Source of the DNA: Roseovarius pacificus
Lineage (GTDB): Bacteria > Pseudomonadota > Alphaproteobacteria > Rhodobacterales > Rhodobacteraceae
DNA: 64,000 nucleotides
Assembly: GCF_900142665.1 (NCBI RefSeq)
Contig: NZ_FRBR01000002.1
Location: 1-64,000 of the forward strand
Direction of reading: 5' to 3'
The position numbers and the translations under genes were made by a program. Of this stretch, positions 52,887 through 62,194 are shown piece after piece. How positions within the stretch are numbered: position 1 is the first letter of the stretch; every line of letters begins with the position of its first letter. A model generated the notes under the pieces. The model was not told the DNA's origin and ran no database searches. It was given only the letters and a program-made list of their open reading frames with translations.

Positions 52887-54114
52887 TTAGGGGCCTTCAA
52901 CGCCGTTCTTCTTGCGCAGCACCGCGACGAAACCCGGGATTTTCTGCGTGGAGCTTTGCTCATGAATGATCTCGCTGACTTCGCAGATCTCGAAACCGCA
53001 GGTTTTGGATAAGTCGGCCAGGTAGGCGCTGCCATGCGCAAAACATTCCGATTTTGCGAGTTCCCGATAGCTCGATGCACCAAAGGCTGTTGGGTCGGAA
53101 CCGTCGTATGAATAGGTGGTGAAAGCAAATGTTCCTTCCGGCCGAAGGGCCAGCCACACTGCTTCGAGGACGGCGTTCAGGTCTCCGAAATGGATGAGTG
53201 CCGCCGCCGAGACGATCAGGTCAAATTGGTCTGGATGCCGGGTCAGGAAAGAAAGCAGATCATCCTCGTTCAGGACGTCATAGATGCCTTTCGCGCGTGC
53301 GCGCTCAAGCATGTCCGGTGAGACGTCGACCCCCGTCATGTGCTGGGTCATCGCGCGGAAGCCGGCGCCGGAGAGACCTGTGCCACATCCGGCATCGAGG
53401 GCCGAGAGGAAGAGCGGGGAAGCGTGGCGCAGAACGGCATCCAGGACGTGACGATGCGCGAAATAGCCTGGGACCAGATCCCAATTCTTCGCCTTTCGTC
53501 GGTAGAGGTCGCGCAGAAAGGCGGGCGATGCTCTAGCTGGAACAGGCGCCTTGCCAATTGATGCAAGAATCAGTTCAGCGCCTTGCTCGTCTCCGGGGGC
53601 GAGGCGCAGGTAGCGACGCAATGACAGCGCTGCCGCGTCAAGATCGTTCAGGGCGATTAAAGCGTCTGCCAAAGCGAAATGCGCCCGCGCATCTTCAGGA
53701 CTGGCAGCGGTGACTTCGGCAAGAAGGTCGGCTGCTGTAGAAAAATCCGCCAGATCCATTGAGGTGACAGCCAAATTGTACATCGCTTCCGCATATCCGG
53801 GCCGTGTTTCGATGGCCTTCCTGAAGGCTGCAATTGCGTCTTCAGGCCGCTGCCCCCTTACGCAGAGCTATGCCGAGATTGTTGTAAGCTTCCGGCGAGG
53901 GTACCGGTGCATGTACGCACGCGGCCTCGAGGGCCTCGATCGCCGCGGTGATGCTACCATGAGCGAGCAGTGCGACCCCGAGCAGGTGAAACAGGTCCGG
54001 GTCGTTAGGGTAGTCCATGAGTGTGCGCACGCAGACGGTTTCCGCCGCTGAGTAGCGTCCTGCGGCATAGGCGCTCAGAGCTTCTGCGGTACGGCAACGC
54101 TTGATACTATCCAT
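52887..54114 (-). pseudogene. TPR-repeat/SAM-methyltransferase fusion protein, frameshifted
   Basis: Two frames make one protein of about 409 residues. The first (54114 down to 53842) encodes TPR repeats (ALSAYAAGRYSAAETVCV, DLFHLLGVALLAHGSITAAIEALE, AYNNLGIALRK) and ends soon after a run of five Gs (minus strand, about 53855-53859). With four Gs the frame continues as GQRPEDAIAAFRKAIETRPGYAEAMYNLA into the second part (53783 down), with more TPRs and a methyltransferase domain (LSALDAGCGTGLSGAGFRAM). The fault is a homopolymer indel: real decay, a programmed or phase-variable site, or a sequencing error. The gene overlaps the LysR gene upstream by eight bases. Confidence 0.7.
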
Positions 54115-55105
54115 CGCGCGAGGACCCTTTGGAGGGTATGGTAACTTGTTGGCCCGACATGCCGTCCTGACCGATGGAGTGTTGCGCTGACAGCCAGTCG
54201 GACGTGCCCCGGCGGTGCCGTCCGGCGCAGATATGTGCGGCAGTTATGAGCCGCCGGAGCGCCGGATTGCCGTTCGCTCGATTCCAGATTGCATTGAAGG
54301 CCACGCTGTTTTTGGGCTCGTTCACCGGGAGATAGGAAAGTTCCCGATCATCCGGTCGCTGCCAGGAAGAGACGGCGAGCGTAATGCCCTGGTTCAGGGC
54401 GACCAGATCCAGAAGCATCTCCTGCGTCGCATCGATCCGATCGACTTTGAAGGCGCAATCATCTTCGGCTGCCAGAACGCCGCGAATGAAGGCTTCGACC
54501 TCGGGACCTGGCGCGGCGACGGTTACGAGGACCCGTTCGTGCCGCATCGAGGACCAACTGACAGCGGGCACGCCAGACAGTGCATGGGTCTTCGAGGTGA
54601 CAACGAAAACTTCTTCCTGCCACAGCTGTGCGTAATCGCAGTTCGACGGGATCTCGCAATCGGTCACGAAGGCGATGTCCAGAGAGCCCGCCGCGACGAG
54701 CCTGACATGCTCTCTCGTTGCGCCGTCGACTGCGCTAAGCTGCACCTTGGGATGGGCCGTCGCGTATCGCCGGAGAAGGTCCTTGAGGAAGCCGGTGCCC
54801 AGCGAGGTCTGAATCCCGATCGTGAGACTTCCGGTCTTTCCTCGACCTGCAAGCCTGGCATGTCGCTGCGCACGTTCGAGCAGTTCGATCGCGGATTTGG
54901 CTTCGCGAAGGAAAGCCTGCCCGGCCTCAGTGAACTCGACGCCGCTATGGCGCCTGTCCAGAACTATCGCGCCGAGCTCATCCTCGATGGCGCGGACGGT
55001 GCGGCTTAGCGTCGACTGTTGTACCTCCAGAGCTTCGGCGGCAGCGCGCAGGCTCCGAAACTCGGCGATAGCGATCAATTGGTGTAGTTGACGCAGTTCA
55101 ATCAT
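54107..55105 (-). CDS. LysR-type regulator
   Basis: A 332-residue LysR-type regulator. The N-terminal helix-turn-helix is SLRAAAEALEVQQSTLSRTVRAIEDELG, and the effector-binding domain has GSLTIGIQTSLGTGFLKDLLRR and a late LVALNQGITLAV segment. The C-terminal FNAIWNRANGNPALRRLITAAH closely resembles that of the frameshifted LysR at 34-35 kb, so the two belong to the same subgroup. Its 3' end overlaps the start of the TPR-methyltransferase gene by eight bases, so they share a message. Confidence 0.85.
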   Translation of the reverse strand: MIELRQLHQLIAIAEFRSLRAAAEALEVQQSTLSRTVRAIEDELGAIVLDRRHSGVEFTEAGQAFLREAKSAIELLERAQRHARLAGRGKTGSLTIGIQTSLGTGFLKDLLRRYATAHPKVQLSAVDGATREHVRLVAAGSLDIAFVTDCEIPSNCDYAQLWQEEVFVVTSKTHALSGVPAVSWSSMRHERVLVTVAAPGPEVEAFIRGVLAAEDDCAFKVDRIDATQEMLLDLVALNQGITLAVSSWQRPDDRELSYLPVNEPKNSVAFNAIWNRANGNPALRRLITAAHICAGRHRRGTSDWLSAQHSIGQDGMSGQQVTIPSKGSSRDG

Positions 55106-55279
55106 GAAGCCACCTCCGAACCTGCAGCCGAAACCTGCGTTCGGAAGCGGGGGGCTGGCTGCTTGCTTGCTTCAGCGCCTTCTCATGCAACGCCTGATCA
55201 TCATGAAAAACCTCTCGCATCATGCGTAGTGAGAATGTCTCACCCGGCGTTGAATTTCCGTCCGAGAGAAGTAGCGACC

Positions 55280-55903
55280 TTACCGGCTGGCGGCGTTTTT
55301 CATCCCCAGGAGAACCGCTGCCAGGATCATGCAGCTGCCTCCGATCCGGTCCAGCCAACGACGGGCCGAACCCTTCAGTCGTTGGGAGAGCCAATGCGCG
55401 CCAGCCCCGTATCCGGTCAGGAACGCTCCGTCCATTGCGATGTAGGTGGCCGACAGAATTAGAAACTGCGGCCAGAACGGCTGCGCCGGATCAATGAACT
55501 GGGGAAACAGCGCGGCGAAGAAGACCACGGCCTTGGGGTTGGCCGCCGAGGTCACGAAGCCTTGCAGCCAAAGGGCCCGCAGGGAGGCCCGTCGAGAAGC
55601 GGAGTGCGATATGGGCTTCATCGATCGCCGAAGCGTACGCAGGCCGATCCACAGGAGATAGAGGGTGCCGGCCCATTTTACGGCGGTCAGGGCCTCGGCG
55701 GAGGCTGCGAGGACGGTCGCCAGCCCCAGGCCGGCAGCAAGCATCTGAATCAGGTTCGCTGTCAGATCCCCCGCAGCGGTGAACCAGGCCCGCGGAAGGC
55801 CATTGATGGCGCTGTTCGACAGCATCAGCATCTGGCTCGGGCCAGGCGTACTCATCAGGGCGAGCACGGTTGCGACGTAGATCAGCCAGATATCGATAGG
55901 CAT
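55280..55903 (-). CDS. LysE/RhtB family amino-acid exporter
   Basis: A 207-residue inner-membrane protein with about six hydrophobic segments. LysE landmarks: IYVATVLALMSTPGPSQMLM near the start, LYLLWIGLRTLR, and FVTSAANPKAVVFFAALFPQFI. Family members export amino acids such as lysine, threonine or homoserine lactone, and the substrate here is unknown. An Lrp-type regulator gene lies 29 bases upstream on the same strand, the common arrangement for amino-acid-responsive exporters. Confidence 0.85.
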   Translation of the reverse strand: MPIDIWLIYVATVLALMSTPGPSQMLMLSNSAINGLPRAWFTAAGDLTANLIQMLAAGLGLATVLAASAEALTAVKWAGTLYLLWIGLRTLRRSMKPISHSASRRASLRALWLQGFVTSAANPKAVVFFAALFPQFIDPAQPFWPQFLILSATYIAMDGAFLTGYGAGAHWLSQRLKGSARRWLDRIGGSCMILAAVLLGMKNAASR

Positions 55904-55932
55904 GGTTTGCTCCGGTATCGCGCGTGGAGTTA

Positions 55933-56388
55933 TCAGCCGAGTAGCGCCTTTCCAAGCGGTTTTACGGGTTCCGAGCGCAGCACCAGAGAGGTCGTGACCG
56001 CGCCGAACCGGGCGATGGTGTCGACGATGGTCTCCAGCTGGCCGGGCGTCGGGACGAGGACTTTGAGCAGGAAGCAGTCTTCGCCGGTCAAACGGTGGAC
56101 CTCGATGACATGCGGCATCTCGGCAAAGGCTTTCAAAGCGGGCTTGATGTGCTCATGCGTGGTTTTCAGCCGAATGATGGCCATCATCCCGAGACCGAGC
56201 GCGGCGGCGTCCAGACGCGCTGTATAGCCGGCGAGTATTCCGCGATCCTCAAGTCGCTTCACCCGCTCCGATGTCGCCGGCTGCGAAAGCCCGACACGTC
56301 GTCCGATCTCCGATAGCGGGGTGCGGGCGTTTTCCTGAAGCGCCTCAAGAATTGCGATGTCAAGGCGGTCGAGCTCACCGGTCGGCAT
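55933..56388 (-). CDS. Lrp/AsnC family regulator
   Basis: A 151-residue regulator: an N-terminal helix-turn-helix (LDIAILEALQENARTPLSEIGRRVGLSQPATSERVKRLEDRG) and a C-terminal RAM ligand-binding domain (RLDAAALGLGMMAIIRL, VHRLTGEDCFLLKVLVP). Such proteins respond to amino acids. It is upstream of and in line with the LysE-type gene and divergent from the hydrolase/exporter operon, so it may regulate both through the 117-base gap. Confidence 0.9.
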   Translation of the reverse strand: MPTGELDRLDIAILEALQENARTPLSEIGRRVGLSQPATSERVKRLEDRGILAGYTARLDAAALGLGMMAIIRLKTTHEHIKPALKAFAEMPHVIEVHRLTGEDCFLLKVLVPTPGQLETIVDTIARFGAVTTSLVLRSEPVKPLGKALLG

Positions 56389-56505
56389 GTTGCACCACAG
56401 ATTCCGTTAATTCATCGGAAGTTTGTCACAAACGCCGATGAATTGCCATTCCCGTTTTGCGTTCGGCAAGGGACACTCCAGAAGGGTGAACATCAGGAGA
56501 GTCGC

Positions 56506-57051
56506 ATGAGCCGTCGTTTCGTTATGGTGCCGGGCATCGGGGGATCCGGCCCTGAGCATTGGCAGAGCCATTGGGAAACTCTCTATCCGAACACCCTCCG
56601 GATAGAGCCAAATTCCTGGGATGAGCCCGACCTCGCGGACTGGTTCGCCGCCCTGGACCGGACGGTCGCAGCGGCACCTTATCCGCCGGTGCTGGTATGC
56701 CATTCGCTCGGGTGCCTGCTCTTCGCCCATTGGCGTGCGGCGTCGTGCCGGGCGATCGCCGCGGCATTTCTTGTCGCCGTGCCGGACCCGAGTGGGCCGG
56801 CTTTCCCGGCGCAGGCAAAGGCATTCGGAGCGTTACCTGCAACGGGGTTTGGTGAGCGGCCGGTGTTGGCCGTCGCAAGTGAGAACGATCCCTATGATCC
56901 AAAGGCGAGTGCGATAGCCTGGGCTGCCAGGCAAGGCGCCTGGCCGCGCCGTCTAGGCCCAAGGGGCCATTTGAACGAGGCGTCGAACCTCGGCGCCTGG
57001 CCCGAAGGTCAGGGGCTTCTGGCAGATTTTCTGGACGAGATCGGAGAGTAG
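56506..57051 (+). CDS. RBBP9/YdeN family alpha/beta hydrolase
   Basis: A 181-residue small serine hydrolase. Family motifs are all visible: VPGIGGSGPEHWQSHWE near the start, the nucleophile elbow CHSLGC near residue 65, ASENDPY with the acid near residue 128 and GHLNEASNLGAWPEG with the catalytic histidine near 154. Substrates of the family are mostly unknown. The ATG at 56506 follows CAGGAGA. A LysE-type gene follows after two bases. Confidence 0.85.
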   Translation: MSRRFVMVPGIGGSGPEHWQSHWETLYPNTLRIEPNSWDEPDLADWFAALDRTVAAAPYPPVLVCHSLGCLLFAHWRAASCRAIAAAFLVAVPDPSGPAFPAQAKAFGALPATGFGERPVLAVASENDPYDPKASAIAWAARQGAWPRRLGPRGHLNEASNLGAWPEGQGLLADFLDEIGE

Positions 57052-57053
57052 CC

Positions 57054-57686
57054 ATGGACGTTGCGACTGCATTGATGAGCTTTTCCATTGCCGCGGCTTT
57101 GCTGACGATCACACCGGGGCTCGATACAGCCCTCGTTCTGCGGACGGCGGCGGTCGAGGGGCCGCGCCGGGCGATGCTGGCGGGGGCAGGGGTGGTGACC
57201 GGGGTGCTGGCATGGGGATTGATTGCGGCTTTGGGGCTCGGTGCTGTGTTGGCCGTATCGGAACTGGCTTACCGTTGCCTTCAGCTTGCCGGCGCGGCCT
57301 ACCTGATCTGGCTGGGTATCGGGATGTTGCGGGGGGCGTTGCGTGCGCGAGAGCCGGGCCTGCCGAGGGTCATGGCGCCTTCCGCCCCGAATTGGTTCCT
57401 GCGTGGGGTGATGACCAACCTTCTTAACCCCAAGGTCGGTGTCTTCTATATCAGCTTCCTGCCGCAGTTTCTGCCCGTGGGCGTTCCGGTGGTGCCGTTC
57501 AGCGTTCTGCTCGCGGGGATACATGCGTCGATGGGGCTGATCTTCTTTGCAGCGCTGACTGCCGCGACAGTGCCGTTTCAGAATGCCCTGAACGGCCCCC
57601 GCCTGCCTCGCCTCCTCGACGGGATCACCGGCAGTGTCTTGATCGGGTTCGCCCTGCGACTGCTGACGGAGCGGCGCGTGGGATGA
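57054..57686 (+). CDS. LysE family translocator 2
   Basis: A 210-residue six-helix inner-membrane exporter. Markers are SFSIAAALLTITPGLDTALVL, LAGAAYLIWLGIGMLRG and GVMTNLLNPKVGVFYISFLPQF. It differs clearly from the exporter at 55280. It forms a two-gene operon with the hydrolase upstream (two-base gap). The substrate is presumably an amino acid or derivative. Confidence 0.85.
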   Translation: MDVATALMSFSIAAALLTITPGLDTALVLRTAAVEGPRRAMLAGAGVVTGVLAWGLIAALGLGAVLAVSELAYRCLQLAGAAYLIWLGIGMLRGALRAREPGLPRVMAPSAPNWFLRGVMTNLLNPKVGVFYISFLPQFLPVGVPVVPFSVLLAGIHASMGLIFFAALTAATVPFQNALNGPRLPRLLDGITGSVLIGFALRLLTERRVG

Positions 57687-57688
57687 CC

Positions 57689-58453
57689 TCAGCTCTCCAT
57701 CCGACGCTGCAATTGACCAGGCGTGATCCCGTGGGCGGCCTGAAAGGCGGCGACGAAGCCGCTCGCGGTGGCGTAGCCGGCGGCATGGGCTGCATGCTGC
57801 ACGCTTTTTCCGGCCATCAAAGGGGCAATGGCGCGTGCCAATCGAAGGTCTCGCATCCAGGTGGCCCAGTTTTGCCCGGTGTCGCGACGGACGAGCCGTT
57901 GCAGGCTGCGCCGAGACAGCGCCAGTGCCGCAGCCCAGTGGTCGAGAGAATGGTCGGCCCCATCGAGATGTGCCAGCGCGATACGACGCAGACGCGGGTC
58001 GGCAGGCAGGGGCAGTGTGGGCGCGGGGGCGGGGCGCGCAAGCCGGTCCCACAGCACGGCTATCAGCCGGGCGAAGGCGGGCTCTTGCCGGTCGGCGCGG
58101 CCGGATCCTGCCAGGGTGCGGAGAAGTTCGGCCTCCAGCGCTTCGAGAGGGAAAGGCGTGGGGGCCTTGGGCAGCGGTGCCGCGGCGGGCCGGGTGTAGA
58201 GGTTGACCGATTTCCGCGCGCCCTCGGCCCGGATGCGGTGGCGGTGCGTCGGTGGAACCCAGATCGCCATGCCGGGAGAGAGAAGATGCAGCCGACCTCC
58301 TGTCTCGATCGTCACCGGTCGGTCCGGGCACCAGGCGAGCTGTCCGCGCCAATGCGCATGCGCCTCCGGCATGGTGCCGGGTGTGAAGCTCGTGATCCTG
58401 CCGATCACGGGACTTCCATCCTCGGCAAATCCTCCAATCTCATCGCGCTGCAT
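57689..58453 (-). CDS. AraC-type regulator with cupin domain
   Basis: A 254-residue regulator with an N-terminal cupin (HAHWRGQLAWCPDRP, LLSPGMAIWVPPTHRHRI) and a C-terminal AraC-type DNA-binding domain (WAAALALSRRSLQRLVRRDTG and AAGYATASGFVAAFQAAHGITPGQLQRR). It is divergent from the TSUP transporter gene, which it may control, and converges with the LysE-type gene across two bases. It is of the YdiF/NimR-like layout, not the siderophore-sensing type seen at the left. Confidence 0.85.
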   Translation of the reverse strand: MQRDEIGGFAEDGSPVIGRITSFTPGTMPEAHAHWRGQLAWCPDRPVTIETGGRLHLLSPGMAIWVPPTHRHRIRAEGARKSVNLYTRPAAAPLPKAPTPFPLEALEAELLRTLAGSGRADRQEPAFARLIAVLWDRLARPAPAPTLPLPADPRLRRIALAHLDGADHSLDHWAAALALSRRSLQRLVRRDTGQNWATWMRDLRLARAIAPLMAGKSVQHAAHAAGYATASGFVAAFQAAHGITPGQLQRRMES

Positions 58454-58544
58454 GTTGGCACCTCCGGGGTATCATCTGGCACCGGGGCGACACATTTTTC
58501 CAGCCCCTCCGTCAGGATCGCGCGGAGGCGGAGCGGAGGACCGG

Positions 58545-59285
58545 ATGGACATGACGACAATGGCGCTGCTCGCGGGCGCGGGGCTGCTCGGAGGGCTGTG
58601 CAATGCTATCGCGGGCGGAGGCACGTTTTTTACCTTCCCGGCGCTGCTGGCCGTGGGGCTGCCGCCGGTGACGGCGGGCGCGACCAGCGCAGTGGCGATT
58701 TGGCCCGGCCATGCAGCCAGCCTGATTGGCGAAGGCGCAGTCCTGCGGCAGGAACTGATGGCGCGGCCCGGGCGCGTCGCGGTGTTTGCGCTGGCGTCGG
58801 CGGCGGGGGCCGGGCTGTTGCTGGTGTCGGGAGATGCGCTGTTCCGGCAGTTGGTCCCTTGGCTGCTGCTCTTCGCGACGCTGCTGTTTGCTGCGGGGCC
58901 CTGGCTCAACCGCTGGCTCGCCCGCCACGGGGTGTCGATCGGGCCAGTCAGCGCCGCGTGCGCCGAGGGGGGCGTGGCCCTTTATGGTGGCTACTTTGGG
59001 GCAGGGCTGGGGGTGCTGCTGCTGGCGCTGCTGACCGTGACGGGGGACGACGATCTGAAGCGGCTGAACGTGGTCAAGAATGCCTTGGCGACGCCCGCGA
59101 CCAGTATCGCTGTCCTGATTTTCGCCTTTGGCGGCGCGGTCGCCTGGGGGCCGGCTGCCCTGGTCTTTCTGGGGGCGACGGCAGGTGGTGGCATCGGTGG
59201 CCGGCTGGCGCGCCGGGTGAAGCCGCAACTCCTGCGCGCCGCGATCGTGTGCCTCGGCCTGTTGCTGGTCTGGCACTACGCGTGA
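58545..59285 (+). CDS. TSUP family transporter (TauE/SafE-like)
   Basis: A 246-residue protein with about eight hydrophobic segments. The duplicated family signature is visible: GGLCNAIAGGGTFFTFPALLAVGLPP in the first half and GYFGAGLGVLLLALLTVTG with the NVVKNAL motif in the second. TSUP proteins move sulfite, sulfonates or other organic anions. CGGAGGA precedes the ATG. The 3' end overlaps the convergent aminotransferase gene by ten bases. Confidence 0.88.
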   Translation: MDMTTMALLAGAGLLGGLCNAIAGGGTFFTFPALLAVGLPPVTAGATSAVAIWPGHAASLIGEGAVLRQELMARPGRVAVFALASAAGAGLLLVSGDALFRQLVPWLLLFATLLFAAGPWLNRWLARHGVSIGPVSAACAEGGVALYGGYFGAGLGVLLLALLTVTGDDDLKRLNVVKNALATPATSIAVLIFAFGGAVAWGPAALVFLGATAGGGIGGRLARRVKPQLLRAAIVCLGLLLVWHYA

Positions 59286-60178
59286 GCCCGGGTCGAGGCG
59301 CGGAACGCCTCGCGCAGGGCCGTGGTGATCGGCCCCACGGGCCATGTGCTGTGCTTGCCGGGGCGGTCGAGCGAGACCACGGGGCGAAGCTCGACAGACG
59401 TGCCCGTGACGAAGACCTCGTCAGCTGCATCCAGATCGTCGAGGCTGACGGTTCCTTCATGAACCGACAGGCCAAGGCCACGCGCAAGGTCGAAGACATG
59501 GCGCTTGGTCAGGCTGTCAAGAAAGCATGTAGGAAGGGGAGACAGAAGCCTGCCGTTCCGGACGAGGACGATGTTCGTGACCGTGGTTTCGGCGACATGG
59601 CCTGCCATATCCAGCATGAGGGCATCGTCATGTCCGCTACGGGCGGCTGCGGCCCGCGACAAGGTTCCGGTCATGTAGAGCCCCGAGCATTTCGAGGCGG
59701 TCGGCGCCGTATCGGGCGCGGGGCGCCGCCAATCCGACAGAACCACGCGCAATCCGCCGGTCCCGTCCCCAAGGGCGGTCTCCACTGGCCAGTCCCAGGC
59801 CGCGATGGCGGTATGGATCCGGCAACCTTGCGCCGATACGGTGACGCTTTCGCTGCCGCGCCAGGCGATCGGCCGAACATAGGCGTCCTTCAGTCCGCCG
59901 GCCCAAAGCACGGCCTCGGCCGCGGCCTGAAGTTCATCGACCAGCCATGGCAGCGTGTAGCCGAGAAGTTCGGCCGAGCGCTGCAGGCGCCGGAAATGCT
60001 CCTTGCCCAGAAACAGGCGACCGTCATAGGCGCGGATTCCTTCGAAGACCGCACCGCCGTTGTGCAGAGAGTGCGTCAGAACATGCAGCGTCGCCTCACC
60101 GGACGGCAGAAGCGTCCCGTCGAACCAGACGGGGCTCGTCGTATCGACGAGCGGGACCTTCACGGCTTCGGTCAGCAT
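59276..60178 (-). CDS. Class IV aminotransferase (branched-chain aminotransferase-like)
   Basis: A 300-residue PLP enzyme. It begins with the IlvE pattern VWFDGTLLPSGEATLHVLTHSLH and GAVFEGIRAYDGRLFLGKEH. The conserved lysine region is SKCSGLYMTGTLSRAA, followed by GHDDALMLDMAGHVAETTVTNI and VFVTGTSVELRPVV. It is of typical IlvE length, though several residues differ from standard IlvE (LMLD...AETTVTN instead of EGAGEN), so the amino-acid preference is uncertain. A longer frame to 60211 adds only an arginine-rich tail. Confidence 0.85.
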   Translation of the reverse strand: MLTEAVKVPLVDTTSPVWFDGTLLPSGEATLHVLTHSLHNGGAVFEGIRAYDGRLFLGKEHFRRLQRSAELLGYTLPWLVDELQAAAEAVLWAGGLKDAYVRPIAWRGSESVTVSAQGCRIHTAIAAWDWPVETALGDGTGGLRVVLSDWRRPAPDTAPTASKCSGLYMTGTLSRAAAARSGHDDALMLDMAGHVAETTVTNIVLVRNGRLLSPLPTCFLDSLTKRHVFDLARGLGLSVHEGTVSLDDLDAADEVFVTGTSVELRPVVSLDRPGKHSTWPVGPITTALREAFRASTRAHA

Positions 60179-60319
60179 TCGGGATCTCCCAGTTCGCGGA
60201 TGGTGGGACAATCTTCAGGCCCAGGAGGCGGGCAGGCGAGTGAGCAGTTTTCAGGCGCTGATGAGAAAGCGTCGTTCGCGTGGTGCCGGTTATCGGCGAT
60301 AGTCGGTTTGTGAGGATCT

Positions 60320-61261
60320 ATGGATAAACAAGTACCCTTTCGGCTGAATGTGCCCCTGAATGCCCTGCGAGCCTTCGAGGCTGCGGCGCGCCATCTCTCG
60401 ATCAAGGAGGCGGCGCTGGAACTTGGCGTCACGCCATCGGCCGTCAGCCACCAGTTGCGCGGGCTTGAAGATGCGCTCGGCCTGACATTGATGCGACGGG
60501 TCGGTCCGGGGCTCGAACTGACCGAGGCCGGAGCGAGACTGGCGCCCGATCTGAGCGAGGGGTTTTCCCGAATCATCGAAGCGGTCAGCGGCCTCAGACA
60601 GGATCGCAACGCGGGCCCCTTGCGGCTGTCGATGCTGCCGACTTTCGCGGCCCATTGGTTCTCGCCCCGGCTCACGCGCTACCCGTTCGAGCGTAACGGC
60701 TTCGATCTGCTGATATCCACGACACAGGAGGCCGTGGATCTGTCTGCTGGAGTGGCCGATGCGGCGGTGCGGCACGGGCAGGGCCAATGGGATGGGTTGC
60801 AGGCGGACCTGCTGTTCGAAGAAACCGTGAGCCTGTTCGGTGCGCCACCCTTGGGCAAGGATGACCCCGACGAAATGCGGGCGCAGATATCGGGCATGCC
60901 CCTGTTCCTCTCGCAGTATCGGAAAGAGAACTACGCGCGATGGAACGCGACGTTGCCGGGCGGGCCGATCCGGCCTGCTGCGGTGATGATGGTCGATTCC
61001 GCGGGGCTCGCACTGCGCGCGGCCATGGACGGGGCGGGGGTGGCTCTGGCGGGGGTGGAAATCGCTGCCTTCGACGTCGAAGCCGGGCGGTTGACGCAGC
61101 TCTTTCCACACTGGGCTCATACGGGCGGAGGCTACTTCCTCGTCTATCCCGAGGCGCTGGCCAGGGACCGTCGCGTGCGCAACCTGAGCCGCTGGATGAT
61201 CGAGGCCTCGGCCGGGGAAAGGACCCTCGCGCAAAGGCAACTGGAGTCGGGAGCGGATTGA
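60320..61261 (+). CDS. LysR-type regulator (GcvA-like)
   Basis: A 313-residue LysR-type regulator with the GcvA-like opening VPLNALRAFEAAARHLSIKEAALELGVTPSAVSHQLRGLE. The effector domain contains PLRLSMLPTFAAHWFSPRL and a late AAMDGAGVALAGVEI segment. It is divergent from the aminotransferase gene and may control it; the 141-base gap would hold the shared regulatory region. Confidence 0.85.
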   Translation: MDKQVPFRLNVPLNALRAFEAAARHLSIKEAALELGVTPSAVSHQLRGLEDALGLTLMRRVGPGLELTEAGARLAPDLSEGFSRIIEAVSGLRQDRNAGPLRLSMLPTFAAHWFSPRLTRYPFERNGFDLLISTTQEAVDLSAGVADAAVRHGQGQWDGLQADLLFEETVSLFGAPPLGKDDPDEMRAQISGMPLFLSQYRKENYARWNATLPGGPIRPAAVMMVDSAGLALRAAMDGAGVALAGVEIAAFDVEAGRLTQLFPHWAHTGGGYFLVYPEALARDRRVRNLSRWMIEASAGERTLAQRQLESGAD

Positions 61262-61318
61262 ATAAATCGTATTGAAGCGGCTGCGGTCGTAATCCGGCGA
61301 CTCGAGGAGAACGACCGC

Positions 61319-61729
61319 ATGGCATGGGAAGACCTCTGGCAAGAGAATCTGGACCATTTCGCAGCGCCTGATCGAGCCCGAGCGGACATGCCCGTCATCT
61401 GGCAACGCCTCATGGATCAAGCCGCGCCACTTCTCGGTTGGCTGGTTCTCCTACAGGGGCGGGCCGCCGGGCTGGCGCATGTGATCCTTCGCCAGCACAG
61501 CTTCAGCACGGCCCAGATCGCGATCCTGGAAGATCTCTGGATCGCGCCTTTCGCGCGCCGTCATGGGCTGGCGGAACGGCTTGTCGAGCGACTGGTTCGG
61601 GAGGGGCGCGCGCAGGGCTGGCGCCGCATCGAATGGGAAACCGGCGATGAGAACCTCATTGCGCAGCGGCTCTATGACCGGATTGCCACGCTCGATCCGG
61701 TCAAACGCTACCGGATCGACCTAGATTGA
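61319..61729 (+). CDS. GNAT family N-acetyltransferase 1
   Basis: A 136-residue acetyltransferase. The acetyl-CoA-binding motif is LEDLWIAPFARRHGLAERLVERLVREGRAQGWRRIEW, and the C-terminal LIAQRLYDRIATLDPVKRYRIDL is usual for the superfamily. The acceptor is unknown. GAGGAGAACG precedes the ATG. It overlaps the end of the convergent second GNAT gene by nine bases. The two proteins share C-terminal features and are probably paralogues. Confidence 0.85.
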   Translation: MAWEDLWQENLDHFAAPDRARADMPVIWQRLMDQAAPLLGWLVLLQGRAAGLAHVILRQHSFSTAQIAILEDLWIAPFARRHGLAERLVERLVREGRAQGWRRIEWETGDENLIAQRLYDRIATLDPVKRYRIDLD

Positions 61730-62194
61730 GCGGCGTTGGCTCAGCTCGATCCGAAAACTGTCCCAGGGCGCGGGATCGGCGATCGACAGATACAACCGTT
61801 TCGCCGTCAGGTTGTCCTGCGGCACCAGCCAGCGCAGATGGGTCCAGCCGCGCGCGGTACCGATCTCGGTTAACTCGCCAATCAGGGCGCGGGCAAGGCC
61901 GCTTCCCCGGGCCTCTGGCATGACAAAGAGGTCGTCGAGCTGACCGGCACGGCTTCCTGAGATGATCTCGGGCAAGTCGAAGGCCAGTGCAAAGCCGGCG
62001 AGCGCGCCGCCATAATCCGCCCCGAGAAGCAGCAGATCCGGCTCGCTGACGGCGCGCTCGATCAGGGGTGTGGCCTGTTCCGGCGTCATTGCCTCTTCCG
62101 ATCCACTCATGGCTCTCCGATAGGCCGTCATCAGATCGGCAAGGCGCGGAGCGTCCGCGGCGGACAGGCGGCGGATCGTCCGTACGTTCACCAT
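61721..62194 (-). CDS. GNAT family N-acetyltransferase 2
   Basis: A 157-residue acetyltransferase. The motif A region is QLDDLFVMPEARGSGLARALIGELTEIGTARGWTHLRWLV, ending in DNLTAKRLYLSIADPAPWDSFRIEL. I start it at the ATG ending at 62194, overlapping the end of the isomerase gene; a GTG six codons earlier is possible. It is the last gene of a cupin, DsbA-like, GNAT operon. The substrate is unknown. Confidence 0.85.
   Translation of the reverse strand: MVNVRTIRRLSAADAPRLADLMTAYRRAMSGSEEAMTPEQATPLIERAVSEPDLLLLGADYGGALAGFALAFDLPEIISGSRAGQLDDLFVMPEARGSGLARALIGELTEIGTARGWTHLRWLVPQDNLTAKRLYLSIADPAPWDSFRIELSQRRSI

Noticed and set aside
57683-60313. Very long + strand open frame (876 codons) spanning three annotated genes
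   Set aside because: It runs antisense to the AraC and aminotransferase genes and extends through the TSUP gene start in its own frame only in part; the sequence is arginine- and glycine-rich and low-quality, typical of a GC-rich shadow frame.
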